Shown: one piece after another, positions 11,169-20,543 of the stretch
Position numbering within the stretch: position 1 is the stretch's first letter
How the letters are laid out: each line of letters starts with the position of its first letter
Source of the DNA: Thalassospira sp. MCCC 1A01148
GTDB lineage: Bacteria; Pseudomonadota; Alphaproteobacteria; Rhodospirillales; Thalassospiraceae
Assembly: GCF_001613795.1 (NCBI RefSeq)
Contig: NZ_LPVZ01000020.1
Coordinates: 744,001 to 808,000 of the forward strand
Direction of reading: 5' to 3'
Length of the DNA: 64,000 nt
Notes under the pieces: model-generated
Databases searched by the model: none
What the model was told of the DNA's origin: nothing
What the model saw: the letters and a program-made list of their open reading frames with translations, nothing else
Translations under genes and position numbers: made by a program

Positions 11169-11909
11169 TCAGGCGTTTACACCGCTATCAACCGTGAATT
11201 CCGCACCGGTCACCACACGGGCTTCCGGCCCTGCAAGCCACGCAACAAGCCCGGCCGTATCGTCGGGCTGGCTATAGCGCGGTATTGCCATCAACCCCCG
11301 CTGCGCGTCTGACATCTGGCCATCTGCAGGATTCATATCCGTATTGGTTGGCCCCGGGTGAATAATGTTCGCAGTGATTGACCGCGCTCCCAAATCCCGC
11401 GCCAGACCACGGGTCAATCCGATCAAGGCTGACTTTGACATGGAATACAGGCTGAAACCTGGCCAGGGCACATGTTTGGCCAAGTTGCTACCGACCGTGA
11501 TAATGCGTCCGTCATCAGACATGTGCAAAAGGGCTGCCTTAACAGCCACAAACACCCCACGCACATTGACGTCCATTGTCCGGTCAAATCGATCCAGCGA
11601 CAGATCGGCAATCGGCGCAACATCAAACACACCGGCATTATTGACGAGGATATCAAGCCTGCCAAAAACACGGGCAGCTTCATCAATGGCCGCTGAAATC
11701 GCCGCTTCATCCTGATTATCCGCCTGAAGGGCGATGGCCCGCCCGCCATTTGCTTCAATCCCGGTTACGACCTCGTCGGCTTTTTGCGCCGCGTTGGCAT
11801 AGGTAATGGCTACCTGCGCGCCTTCTGCCGCAAGGCGCTTGGCGATTGCGGCACCGATGCCACGGCTCCCGCCTGTTACGAAGGCGACCTTTCCCGAAAG
11901 GTTCTGCAT
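11169..11909 (-). CDS. SDR family oxidoreductase
   Basis: This is a classical short-chain dehydrogenase of 246 residues. It has the nucleotide motif TGGSRGIGAAIAKRL, NNAG near residue 90, a serine in ITVGSNL and the catalytic YSMSK. The FTVDSGVNA C-terminus is usual for 3-oxoacyl-ACP reductase-like SDRs. The substrate cannot be told from sequence. The gene is divergent from a TetR-family regulator, and a palindromic operator lies 11 bases upstream of its start, so it is very probably the target of that repressor. Such SDR/TetR pairs often act in response to small electrophilic or aromatic compounds, but that is inference. Confidence 0.93.
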   Translation of the reverse strand: MQNLSGKVAFVTGGSRGIGAAIAKRLAAEGAQVAITYANAAQKADEVVTGIEANGGRAIALQADNQDEAAISAAIDEAARVFGRLDILVNNAGVFDVAPIADLSLDRFDRTMDVNVRGVFVAVKAALLHMSDDGRIITVGSNLAKHVPWPGFSLYSMSKSALIGLTRGLARDLGARSITANIIHPGPTNTDMNPADGQMSDAQRGLMAIPRYSQPDDTAGLVAWLAGPEARVVTGAEFTVDSGVNA

Positions 11910-11920
11910 TGGAAAATCCT

Positions 11921-11942
11921 TTATGTAATGATCACTACATAA
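11921..11942. promoter_or_regulatory. Palindromic operator 1 of the SDR/TetR pair
   Basis: This 22-bp site has half-sites TTATGTA and TACATAA around a central TGATCA, with only the two bases flanking the centre breaking symmetry. It lies immediately upstream of the SDR start. The same element recurs at 11977-11998, so it is the likely binding site of the divergent TetR-family regulator. Confidence 0.8.
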
Positions 11943-11976
11943 TTCGTGACAGGCTTGAATTTCTCCGTCAACTAAT

Positions 11977-11998
11977 TTATTTAGTGATCATTACATAA
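11977..11998. promoter_or_regulatory. Palindromic operator 2 of the SDR/TetR pair
   Basis: This site is the reverse complement of the one at 11921-11942 with a single base change (TTATTTA for TTATGTA). Its centre is 56 bp from that of site 1, and it ends 15 bases before the tetR start codon, so the regulator probably represses its own gene as well as the SDR gene. Confidence 0.8.
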
Positions 11999-12013
11999 AA
12001 ACGCAGGCACATC

Positions 12014-12634
12014 ATGGCAGCACGTGGAAGACCCAGACAATTTGACCGGATCGACGCACTGGACAAGGCACTGGCCCTGTTTTGGGAACGGGGATACGAA
12101 AACACGTCCATGTCTGATCTAAGCAATGCCATGGAGCTGCGCCCGCCAAGCATCTATGCCGCCTTTGGCAGCAAGGAAGCGCTGTTCGAAGAAGTTGTCG
12201 AACGTTATAGCGAAGTGTATGGCGGGGCGATTTGGGGCGATCTTGAACGGTTCAAACACCCGCGCGATGCAACGCGCCACATCCTGATTGCGACAGTGAA
12301 TACGTTTTGTGATGAAACCACACCAAAAGGATGCCTGATTGTCCTGGCCGCACCACAAACAGAATCATCACAGTCAAACGTCACACAAACATTGTGCACA
12401 CACCGCCAGAAAAATGTCGAAACCCTGAAACACCTGTATGAAGAAGGCTTGCATCGCGGCCATATCCCGCGCGGTGCAAATATCAACGTCATGGCAAACT
12501 ATTACGCCACCGTTCAGCACGGCATGTCGATTCAGGCGCGGGACGGCATGAACCGCGCCGCCCTGACCGCTGTTGCCGAGGCGGCCATGGCCACATGGCC
12601 AACCCTGATCAAGACATCCATGTCTTCGAGCTAG
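12014..12634 (+). CDS. TetR/AcrR family transcriptional regulator
   Basis: This 206-residue regulator has an N-terminal TetR helix-turn-helix: GRPRQFDRIDALDKALALFW, then TSMSDLSNAMELRPPSIYAAFGSKEALF with the recognition helix near residues 40-50. The C-terminal half is a ligand-binding helical domain similar to the TetR_C_16 or YcdC-like groups, with a cysteine in GCLIVLAAPQ that could matter for sensing. It is transcribed away from the SDR gene, with two matching palindromes in the shared promoter region. Repressor action on both genes is inferred from that layout; the inducer is unknown. Confidence 0.92.
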   Translation: MAARGRPRQFDRIDALDKALALFWERGYENTSMSDLSNAMELRPPSIYAAFGSKEALFEEVVERYSEVYGGAIWGDLERFKHPRDATRHILIATVNTFCDETTPKGCLIVLAAPQTESSQSNVTQTLCTHRQKNVETLKHLYEEGLHRGHIPRGANINVMANYYATVQHGMSIQARDGMNRAALTAVAEAAMATWPTLIKTSMSSS

Positions 12635-12650
12635 GCCGAGACTTCAATCA

Positions 12651-14708
12651 TCAATAGATAGACGTTTCGTCGCCCGCGCCATCTGGATGGATGCCCCCGC
12701 CAACCGGGTACGTTGATGACGTACGATCAACAAGATCAACAATCTCGGAAATCACCTTGGCCAGCTGATAGTCCTTTGGCGTATAGACCGCCGAAACGCC
12801 CATCTGACGTAATACCAGCATGTCAGATTCCGGGATGATCCCGCCAACGACGACCGGGATGTGACCGGCCCCTTTGGCACGCAGGCCATTGACCACTTCA
12901 CGCACCAGCGGCACGTGCGAGCCAGACAGGATCGAAAGCCCGATCACATGCGCACCATCTTCGATGGCGTTGCGCACAAGTTCCTCTGGCGTCCAGCGGA
13001 TGCCCTCATACAGCACTTCAATCCCGGCATCCCCGGCCTTCACGGCAATCTGCTCTGCCCCGTTGGAATGGCCATCCAGTCCCGGTTTGCCCACCAGCAT
13101 CTTCATGCGTTCACCTAGCTTGTCGGAAACCTGATCCACGCGCTTGCGCAAATCCTGAAGGTTTTCCGCATCCCCGGTCACGATCATCGACGTGATTCCG
13201 GTTGGGGCACGATATTCACCAAACACGTCACGCAATGTTTCCGACCACTCACCGGTGGTCACACCTGCATGGGCGCAGGCGATCGAACACTCCATGATAT
13301 TGCGCTCTTCACTTGCCGCAGACTTCAAATCTGCCAATGCGCTATCGACTGCTTTCTGATCGCGGTCGGAACGCCAGGCTTTCAGCTTTTCGATCTGTTC
13401 CTGTTCGGCCATATCATCAACGGTAAGGATCGATTTTTCACCCGATGTCAGCGGCGATGGTTCGGTTTCGGTAAAGGCATTTACACCGATCACCTTTGTC
13501 AGCCCGCTTTCAATATCGGCCAGACGCAGCGCGTTGGAGCGCACCAGTTCCTGTTTCATATAGCCGCGATCCACCGCGGCAATCGCCCCGCCCATCTCAT
13601 CAATCTTTGCAAGCTCTGCGCGCGCGCCTTCCTTAAGCGCGCCGACCTTGCGTTCAATCGCCGGGTTGCCGTCAAACAGGTCTTCATATTCCAGAAGATC
13701 AGTTTCATAGGCCATGATCTGTTGCAGACGCAGCGACCATTGCTGATCCCACGGGCGCGGCAGACCAAGCGCCTCGTTCCAGGCGGGCAACTGCACCGCA
13801 CGGGCCCGCGCATTTTTTGACAAAACCACCGCCAGCATCTCGATCAGAATACGATAGACGTTGTTTTCGGGCTGCTGTTCGGTCAGGCCCAACGAGTTGA
13901 CCTGCACGCCATAGCGGAACCGGCGGTATTTCGCATCTTCGATGCCGTAACGATCGCGGGTGATTTCATCCCAAAGCTCGCAGAATGCCCGCATCTTGCA
14001 GATCTCGGTAACAAAGCGAATCCCGGCATTCACAAAGAACGAAATGCGCCCGACCACTTTGGCGAAATCTTCTTCGGGTACCTGTCCCGAATCGCGCACC
14101 GCATCAAGAACCGCAATTGCCGTTGCCAGCGCATAGGCCAATTCCTGTTCGGCCGTCGCCCCGGCTTCCTGCAGATGGTAGGAACACACATTCATCGGGT
14201 TCCATTTGGGAACCTCCCGATAGGTAAAGGCTGACACATCTGTAATCAGCTTAAGGCTGGGCGCAGGCGGAAAGATATAGGTCCCGCGCGACAGATATTC
14301 CTTGATGATGTCGTTCTGGGTTGTGCCTTGCAGGCTTGCACGCGCCGTGCCCTGCTTTTCGGCCACCGCAATATAAAGTGACAAAAGCCACGCCGCCGGC
14401 GCATTGATCGTCATGGACGTGTTCATCTGATCAAGCGGAATGCCGTCAAACAATGTCATCATGTCGCCGAGATGCGACACCGGCACGCCGACCTTGCCGA
14501 CCTCGCCGCGCGCAAGCACATGATCCGAATCATACCCGGTCTGGGTTGGCAGATCGAAGGCCACAGAAAGGCCGGTCTGCCCCTTTGCCAGATTTTGACG
14601 ATACAGCGCATTCGACGCCTGGGCTGAGCTGTGCCCGGCATAGGTCCGGATCAGCCACGGGCGATCGCGTTCAGACTTTGCTGCATTGCGCTTGTTTTCC
14701 ATCGACAT
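12651..14708 (-). CDS. ecm: Ethylmalonyl-CoA mutase
   Basis: This is a 685-residue adenosylcobalamin-dependent acyl-CoA mutase. The substrate domain starts with RPWLIRTYAGHSSAQASNALY and GLSVAFDLPTQTGYDSDH. The C-terminal cobalamin domain has the base-off motif DGHSNG in GKPGLDGHSNGAEQIA. Single-chain length and its position opposite crotonyl-CoA carboxylase/reductase mark it as Ecm, which converts (2R)-ethylmalonyl-CoA to (2S)-methylsuccinyl-CoA, and not as a methylmalonyl-CoA mutase. An AGAGG ribosome site precedes the ATG at 14708. The product is the substrate of the dehydrogenase encoded at 16466-18133. Confidence 0.93.
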   Translation of the reverse strand: MSMENKRNAAKSERDRPWLIRTYAGHSSAQASNALYRQNLAKGQTGLSVAFDLPTQTGYDSDHVLARGEVGKVGVPVSHLGDMMTLFDGIPLDQMNTSMTINAPAAWLLSLYIAVAEKQGTARASLQGTTQNDIIKEYLSRGTYIFPPAPSLKLITDVSAFTYREVPKWNPMNVCSYHLQEAGATAEQELAYALATAIAVLDAVRDSGQVPEEDFAKVVGRISFFVNAGIRFVTEICKMRAFCELWDEITRDRYGIEDAKYRRFRYGVQVNSLGLTEQQPENNVYRILIEMLAVVLSKNARARAVQLPAWNEALGLPRPWDQQWSLRLQQIMAYETDLLEYEDLFDGNPAIERKVGALKEGARAELAKIDEMGGAIAAVDRGYMKQELVRSNALRLADIESGLTKVIGVNAFTETEPSPLTSGEKSILTVDDMAEQEQIEKLKAWRSDRDQKAVDSALADLKSAASEERNIMECSIACAHAGVTTGEWSETLRDVFGEYRAPTGITSMIVTGDAENLQDLRKRVDQVSDKLGERMKMLVGKPGLDGHSNGAEQIAVKAGDAGIEVLYEGIRWTPEELVRNAIEDGAHVIGLSILSGSHVPLVREVVNGLRAKGAGHIPVVVGGIIPESDMLVLRQMGVSAVYTPKDYQLAKVISEIVDLVDRTSSTYPVGGGIHPDGAGDETSIY

Positions 14709-14796
14709 CGCGACCTCTTGTATTTTTATTACCGTGTTTATTTACGATAATTACGCCTAAACGTTATTAAATTATCCACTAGACATTAGATTGGTA

Positions 14797-14825
14797 ATTA
14801 TATAACAATTTGTGCAACGCGATAA
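14797..14825 (-). promoter_or_regulatory. Possible ecm promoter
   Basis: On the minus strand TTATCG and a perfect TATAAT are separated by 17 bases, about 90 bases upstream of the ecm start. The 290-base divergent gap (14709-14998) is strongly AT-rich on the ecm side. The -35 match is poor, so this is a by-eye candidate only. Confidence 0.35.
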
Positions 14826-14998
14826 AAGCGAAAACACATATCTCCTTGGTTTCAACTGCGAGAAACCCGCAGAAAACCGGGAGATGACCAGGGAAATAAA
14901 ACAAATTCCGTGGCTTGGAGGATTCGTCGACCGCAACGCAGCATAGGTAATTTTGTTACCCTGCATACCGGATCGACCCCGAACAAGGAGTGAAGGCC

Positions 14999-16279
14999 AT
15001 GAATACCACTGCTGAAGTGCTGCCTTTCCGTGGCGGTCAGGAAGAGAAAGATCTCTATGAAATCGGCGAAATTCCGCCGTTGGGCCATGTGCCGAAAAAC
15101 ATGTATGCGTGGGCGATTCGCGAAGAACGCCACGGTGAACCCGACACCGCGATGCAGTGCGAAGTGCTGCCAGTCACCCAGCCTGACAGTCACGAGGTGC
15201 TTGTTCTCGTGATGGCAGCTGGCGTGAACTATAACGGGATCTGGGCATCGCTCGGCAAGCCGATCTCGGTCTTTAACTCGCACGACTGCCCGTTCCACAT
15301 TGCCGGATCGGATGCATCGGGCATCGTCTGGGCGGTTGGGTCGAAAGTCACCCGCTGGAAAGTCGGTGACGAAGTTGTCATTCACTGCAACCAGGATGAT
15401 GGCGACGACGAAGAATGTAATGGTGGTGATCCGATGCTGTCCCCGACGCAGCGAATCTGGGGTTACGAAACCCCGGATGGGTCGTTCGCACAATTTACCT
15501 GCGTACAGGCACAACAGTTGATGCCGCGCCCCAAACATCTGACCTGGGAAGAAAGTGCGTGTTACACGCTGACACTTGCCACCGCCTATCGCATGCTGTT
15601 TGGCCATCGCCCGCATATCCTGCGTCCGGGCCACAATGTTCTGGTCTGGGGGGCTTCCGGTGGTCTTGGCTCCATGGCGATCCAGCTGATCACCACCGCC
15701 GGGGCCAACGCGATTGGCGTCATATCCGACGAAAGCAAGCGCGATTTTGTGCTGGGACTTGGTGCCAAGGCCGTGATCAACCGCAAGGATTTCAATTGCT
15801 GGGGTCAGCTTCCCACCGTTAACGGTCCGGAATTTGGCGACTACATGAAAGAAGTCCGCAAATTCGGCAAGGCGATCTGGGATATCACCGGCAAAGGCAA
15901 CGATGTTGATATCGTCTTTGAGCACCCCGGCGAACAGACCTTCCCGGTATCATGTAATGTCGTAAAGCGTGGTGGCATGGTCGTGTTCTGTGCTGGTACC
16001 ACCGGCTTTAACCTGACGTTTGATGCGCGTTTCGTCTGGATGCGCCAGAAACGTATTCAGGGCAGCCACTTTGCCAACCTGAAACAGGCGGCACAGGCCA
16101 ATACCCTGATGATTGAACGCCGCATTGATCCAAGCATGTCCGAAGTGTTTTCGTGGGAAGACATTCCGCGCGCCCACATGAAGATGATGCGCAACGAACA
16201 CAAGCCCGGCAACATGGCCGTTCTGGTTCAGGCCAAACGCCCCGGCATGCGTACCCTTGAAGAAGCAGTCGAAGGTTAA
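14999..16279 (+). CDS. ccr: Crotonyl-CoA carboxylase/reductase
   Basis: Ccr reduces crotonyl-CoA with NADPH while adding CO2 to give (2S)-ethylmalonyl-CoA, the committing step of the ethylmalonyl-CoA pathway. The 426-residue protein is an MDR-superfamily enzyme with GVNYNGIWASLGKP, the long insert around HCNQDDGDDEECNGGDPM and the nucleotide motif VWGASGGLGSMAIQL. These features separate Ccr from plain enoyl reductases. ATG 14999 is chosen because AAGGAG lies eight bases before it. It is divergent from ecm and about 190 bases ahead of the methylsuccinyl-CoA dehydrogenase gene. Confidence 0.96.
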   Translation: MNTTAEVLPFRGGQEEKDLYEIGEIPPLGHVPKNMYAWAIREERHGEPDTAMQCEVLPVTQPDSHEVLVLVMAAGVNYNGIWASLGKPISVFNSHDCPFHIAGSDASGIVWAVGSKVTRWKVGDEVVIHCNQDDGDDEECNGGDPMLSPTQRIWGYETPDGSFAQFTCVQAQQLMPRPKHLTWEESACYTLTLATAYRMLFGHRPHILRPGHNVLVWGASGGLGSMAIQLITTAGANAIGVISDESKRDFVLGLGAKAVINRKDFNCWGQLPTVNGPEFGDYMKEVRKFGKAIWDITGKGNDVDIVFEHPGEQTFPVSCNVVKRGGMVVFCAGTTGFNLTFDARFVWMRQKRIQGSHFANLKQAAQANTLMIERRIDPSMSEVFSWEDIPRAHMKMMRNEHKPGNMAVLVQAKRPGMRTLEEAVEG

Positions 16280-16465
16280 TCCCACTTGGGTGGCGGATTA
16301 TTCTCCCAAGTCGTCCATCACCCGGCCTTTGACTGATTGCTGGCACCCTGCGCGCGTTCTCGCCCGATTTGCGCCGGGGTGCCACCACCCTCTCAAATCA
16401 TAACTGATCCGTGCAATCGCCCCACAGGATTGCCGAACCAAGGACCCGATCCGAGGACCCGAAAA

Positions 16466-18133
16466 ATGACTGATAACGCCCTTTTGCCTGACCTCGAACG
16501 TTTGTGCGACGACGCGCTTTCTGCACTCAGCCCCGTTTATGACGCCGCCGAATATGCGCTGCGCACGGCTGTAACGGTCGATGGCCGGATCAATGCGGAT
16601 GCCTTTGACGATCATCAGTTTGCCGCACATGGCTTTGCCTGGTTCACCACCTATGTCACAGCCCTTGGTCAGATGAAGGCATGGGCAAGCAGGCTTAAGG
16701 ATCAGGACAAGTTCGGCACGCTCGAACACCTCATCCTGCAATCGGCGTTTGGTGAATATCTCGCCCAGATCATTGGCGGCATTCCCATGTCACAAGGCGA
16801 GATCATCCGTCTGTCGACCCTTGGCGTCGCAGACAACCTCATTGCATCGCTTGCGGCAAACCCGTCGGTGGCAACCCTTGCCCAATACGGCAATTCGGAT
16901 GCCGCACGCCGTGCGATTGCGACCGAGATCGAAGACAGCCTTGATACCGGTCGGTTTGGCGAAACCGGCCTTGAAGACGAAACCCTTGATATGGTCCGCG
17001 ATCAGTTCCGCCGCTTTGTCGAGGAAAAGGTCTCTCCGCATGCCCATGGCTGGCATGAACGCGATGAACTGATCCCGATTGAGATCGTGACTGAAATGTC
17101 GGAACTCGGCGTCTTTGGTCTGACGATCCCAGAAGAATTCGGCGGCCTTGGCATGGGCAAGACCGCCATGTGTGTCGTGACCGAAGAACTTTCACGGGGC
17201 TATATCGGTGTCGGGTCACTTGGAACACGTTCCGAAATTGCCGCTGAACTGATCCGCCTTGGCGGCACGGAGGCGCAAAAGGAACATTACCTGCCAAAAC
17301 TGGCATCGGGTGAAATTCTGCCGACAGCGGTCTTTACCGAGCCCAATAATGGATCGGATCTGGCACACCTGCGTACGCGCGCAGTGAAGGATGGCAATAC
17401 CTATAAGGTCACCGGCAACAAGACCTGGATCACTCATGCCGCGCGGTCAGACCTGATGACTCTTCTGACCCGCACCAACCCGGATGAAGCCGGTTATCGC
17501 GGTCTTTCGATGCTTTTGGCCGAAAAGCCACGTGGCACGGATGACAACCCGTTTCCGGCAGATGGCATGTCAGGCGGCGAGATCGAGGTGCTTGGCTATC
17601 GCGGCATGAAGGAATACGAGCTTTCCTTTGACGGGTTCGAAGTCCCCACGGAAAACCTTTTGGGCGGCGAAGAAGGCCAGGGCTTCAAACAACTGATGGC
17701 GACCTTTGAGTCGGCACGTATTCAAACGGCCGCCCGCGCGGTTGGCGTTGCCCAGAACGCGCTTGAAATCGGCATGCGCTATGCCAAGGATCGCATTCAG
17801 TTTTCCAAACCGCTTTATGCCTTCCCGCGGGTGTACGGAAAAGTTGCATGGATGGTTGTCGAAACCATGATTGCACGTCAGCTCACCTACTTCTCTGCCT
17901 TTGAAAAAGATCAGGATATTCGCTGCGATATCGAGGCGGGCATGGCCAAACTTCTGGGCGCGCGTGTCGCGTGGTCAAATGCCGATAATGCCCTGCAAAT
18001 TCATGGCGGCAACGGCTATGCGCTTGAATATCAGATCAGCCGCGTGCTGTGTGATGCCCGAATCCTCAACATTTTTGAAGGCGCTGCAGAGATTCAGGCA
18101 CAGGTCGTAACCCGTGGCATTCTGGGCCGCTGA
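16466..18133 (+). CDS. mcd: (2S)-methylsuccinyl-CoA dehydrogenase
   Basis: This acyl-CoA dehydrogenase of 555 residues has an extra N-terminal helical domain of about 150 residues, typical of methylsuccinyl-CoA dehydrogenase, before the FAD core (LGVFGLTIPEEFGGLGMGK, TEPNNGSDLAHLRTRA, GNKTWITHAAR, LQIHGGNGYALEYQISRV). It oxidises methylsuccinyl-CoA to mesaconyl-CoA and passes electrons to the electron transfer flavoprotein. Position directly after ccr and opposite ecm supports the assignment. The ATG at 16466 gives the expected start; an upstream frame extension of 43 residues lies in poorly coding sequence. Confidence 0.93.
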   Translation: MTDNALLPDLERLCDDALSALSPVYDAAEYALRTAVTVDGRINADAFDDHQFAAHGFAWFTTYVTALGQMKAWASRLKDQDKFGTLEHLILQSAFGEYLAQIIGGIPMSQGEIIRLSTLGVADNLIASLAANPSVATLAQYGNSDAARRAIATEIEDSLDTGRFGETGLEDETLDMVRDQFRRFVEEKVSPHAHGWHERDELIPIEIVTEMSELGVFGLTIPEEFGGLGMGKTAMCVVTEELSRGYIGVGSLGTRSEIAAELIRLGGTEAQKEHYLPKLASGEILPTAVFTEPNNGSDLAHLRTRAVKDGNTYKVTGNKTWITHAARSDLMTLLTRTNPDEAGYRGLSMLLAEKPRGTDDNPFPADGMSGGEIEVLGYRGMKEYELSFDGFEVPTENLLGGEEGQGFKQLMATFESARIQTAARAVGVAQNALEIGMRYAKDRIQFSKPLYAFPRVYGKVAWMVVETMIARQLTYFSAFEKDQDIRCDIEAGMAKLLGARVAWSNADNALQIHGGNGYALEYQISRVLCDARILNIFEGAAEIQAQVVTRGILGR

Positions 18134-18207
18134 ACCTGATAACATTCTGAATTACTGATGAAATTGACATTTGAACCGTGGCCCCTGTGAACAACGAGGG
18201 CGAACTC

Positions 18208-18236
18208 GGCCCGCCATCCGTGGCGGGCCTTTTTTC
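18208..18236 (+). terminator. Rho-independent terminator after mcd
   Basis: GGCCCGCCA pairs with TGGCGGGCC across a four-base loop and is followed by TTTTTT. It ends the ccr-mcd transcript. Confidence 0.92.
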
Positions 18237-18368
18237 CACATCAACCTAAAGTATGATATCTTCTAGACTTACCTAAGGTGCTACACTCTCCGAAAGCACA
18301 TACAGATCGCGGAAAATCTGTGAAAAGCGGGCTAAACCGCACGCATGGAATTAGGGAGTGAAACGTAA

Positions 18369-20459
18369 ATGAATCACACTTCTGCAATGCCGGAAAATAC
18401 AATCTACGCGCGTATTGGGGATGCAAAAGACCTTTTCGCGCAACACGGCGAACAGCTTGCAGAAAATCTGGTTTCGGAACTGCTGGGCTCCGGGCAAAAC
18501 AGTGCCGCGCCAAGTGACCCGAAAAGCCACGTTGCAGGTGTCGCCGCCCGCTTCTCGGCAATGATTAATGCAAGCAGCCCCGCCGCGTTTAATGACTGCC
18601 TTAACGATCACGTTCTGGCCAATGCCGTCACCGGACTGAGCACAGATCAGCTTGTCCTGGCCTATCACAAGGTCGCGACGAATTGCGCAACACTGGCGGC
18701 ACGTTCCAAAGGCGGCGCATCGATTGCGGACGCGGCACGATGCCTTTTGATGTCGGATATGGGAAGCCTGATTTCCGCACGCCAGAATGTGCTTTCCGAA
18801 CATCGATCCGCCTCCGAAATCCAGTCGATGTCTGAGATCATCGAACGTGAAACGGACAACATCATTTCGGAAGTCGGTTTTCAGGCCGGGCGCACCAATG
18901 ATGTGGCACAGGCAATGGAAGCTGACGCCAGCGAATTGTCACAACTGGTCGAACGCATCACCGCTACAACGGAAATCGCCAGCAGCAATGTCGCCACTGT
19001 GGCATCCGCCACAGAGGAATTGCAGGCATCCAGCCACGAAATTGCCGAACGTATTCACAAAACCAATGACATCGCCGGTCAGGCCGTAACCCGGGCGCAG
19101 GAAACGTCGAACACGATGGGCAGCCTGTCGGAAACCGCCACCGAGATCGGCAAGGTCGTTGATATCGTCAAACGCATTTCCGATCAGACAAAGATGCTCG
19201 CGCTGAACGCAACGATTGAAGCCGCAAGGGCGGGTGATGCCGGCAAGGGATTTGCTGTTGTCGCGAACGAGGTGAAAAACCTCGCCACTCAGACCGAAAA
19301 AGCCATCCTTGATATCAACGCCCAGATTACCGCCATTCAGGGCGCCACATCAGAGGCGGTGACGGCAATTGAGGGCATCGGCGGGGCTATTGACGAAGTC
19401 AGCCAGCTTTCAAGCGATATTTCGGCCTCTGTTGAACAACAAACCGCTGCCATTGCCGAAATTTCGACAAGCGCACAGGAAGTCTCCACCCATATGCAGG
19501 GCATTTCCGGTGACATCGAACTGGCCAGCCACAAATCGCATAACGCCAGCGAGACGGCTGAAAACCTGCGCATTCTGTCGTCAAATATTCGCAACGACAT
19601 CAACGAGATGGAAACGCGCTTCCGCATGGTCCTGCGCAGTGCAGACAGCACAAACCGACGTCACGAGGAACGCGTCCCCATTGCGGTCGACATCAATGTT
19701 GATTTCGGCAATGGCGATGTTCGCAAAGGTGTCACTGCGGACATGTCGCTTGCTGGTCTTCTTGCCCGTATCGATGCCAGCGAGAAAGATCGCAACAAGG
19801 TGATTTCCATCACCATGGAAGACGGCACACGCCTTAAGGGCATCGTCAAGGCCTACTCTACACTTGGTACCCACATCCAGTTTACCGAAGTTGACGACGC
19901 GGCAACGCAGGTCATCCTCGGACTGCTCAAGAAAACCAGCGAACATGACGAAAAGATCGCCGGTCTTGGCACCGAACTGGCGGCTGATCTGGGCAGGATT
20001 CTTGAAAGCGGCCTGCGCAATCAGGAATTCAGTGAAGATGATCTGTTCAACACCCGTTATGAACCGATCCCCGACACCGATCCCAAGCAGTTCATGACGC
20101 CCTATATTCCATTTACCGACCGTAATTTCACACCGCTGCAGGAAGCGATGCTTAATAAAGACGAACATATCGTCTTTGCCGCCGGGGTGGACACCAACGG
20201 CTATCTGCCGACCCACAACAAGGTCTATAGCCAGCCACAAAGACCGGGTGAACCCGCCTGGAACATGGGCAATTGCCGCAACCGGCGTATCTTTGATGAC
20301 CGTGCCGGTCTGATGGCCGGGCGCAATACCAAACCCCATCTGCTGCAGACCTATTTCCGTGACATGGGCGATAGCGTCGTCTTCATGAAGGAATGCGACG
20401 TGCCGATCATGGTCAATGGGAAACAGTGGGGGAACCTGCGGATCGGTTACAAGTCCTAG
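18369..20459 (+). CDS. Soluble methyl-accepting chemotaxis-type receptor with PilZ domain
   Basis: This 696-residue protein has no membrane helix. The N-terminal 150 residues are helical and faintly globin-sensor-like, with no clear heme histidine. The MCP signalling domain follows; its hairpin tip holds [21 protein letters not shown] PilZ domain near 428-520 has both c-di-GMP signatures, RHEER and DMSLAG. The C-terminal 150 residues ([36 protein letters not shown]) form a conserved module seen at the end of many alphaproteobacterial receptors, possibly a PAS-like sensor. It may link c-di-GMP level to chemotaxis. No partner che genes are nearby. Confidence 0.88.
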   Translation: MNHTSAMPENTIYARIGDAKDLFAQHGEQLAENLVSELLGSGQNSAAPSDPKSHVAGVAARFSAMINASSPAAFNDCLNDHVLANAVTGLSTDQLVLAYHKVATNCATLAARSKGGASIADAARCLLMSDMGSLISARQNVLSEHRSASEIQSMSEIIERETDNIISEVGFQAGRTNDVAQAMEADASELSQLVERITATTEIASSNVATVASATEELQASSHEIAERIHKTNDIAGQAVTRAQETSNTMGSLSETATEIGKVVDIVKRISDQTKMLALNATIEAARAGDAGKGFAVVANEVKNLATQTEKAILDINAQITAIQGATSEAVTAIEGIGGAIDEVSQLSSDISASVEQQTAAIAEISTSAQEVSTHMQGISGDIELASHKSHNASETAENLRILSSNIRNDINEMETRFRMVLRSADSTNRRHEERVPIAVDINVDFGNGDVRKGVTADMSLAGLLARIDASEKDRNKVISITMEDGTRLKGIVKAYSTLGTHIQFTEVDDAATQVILGLLKKTSEHDEKIAGLGTELAADLGRILESGLRNQEFSEDDLFNTRYEPIPDTDPKQFMTPYIPFTDRNFTPLQEAMLNKDEHIVFAAGVDTNGYLPTHNKVYSQPQRPGEPAWNMGNCRNRRIFDDRAGLMAGRNTKPHLLQTYFRDMGDSVVFMKECDVPIMVNGKQWGNLRIGYKS

Positions 20460-20490
20460 CCCCTGCACACCATCTGGATAACGAGCAAGC

Positions 20491-20530
20491 AAAAAAGCGG
20501 GCAGTTCAATCACGAACCGCCCGCTTTTTC
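20491..20530. terminator. Bidirectional terminator between convergent genes
   Basis: AAAAAGCGGGC and GCCCGCTTTTT form a stem that continues inward as GTTC/GAAC. It lies between the chemoreceptor gene and the convergent ferric-reductase-like gene, with A and T tracts placed to end transcription from either side. Confidence 0.88.
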
Positions 20531-20543
20531 ATGCCTTTAACGC

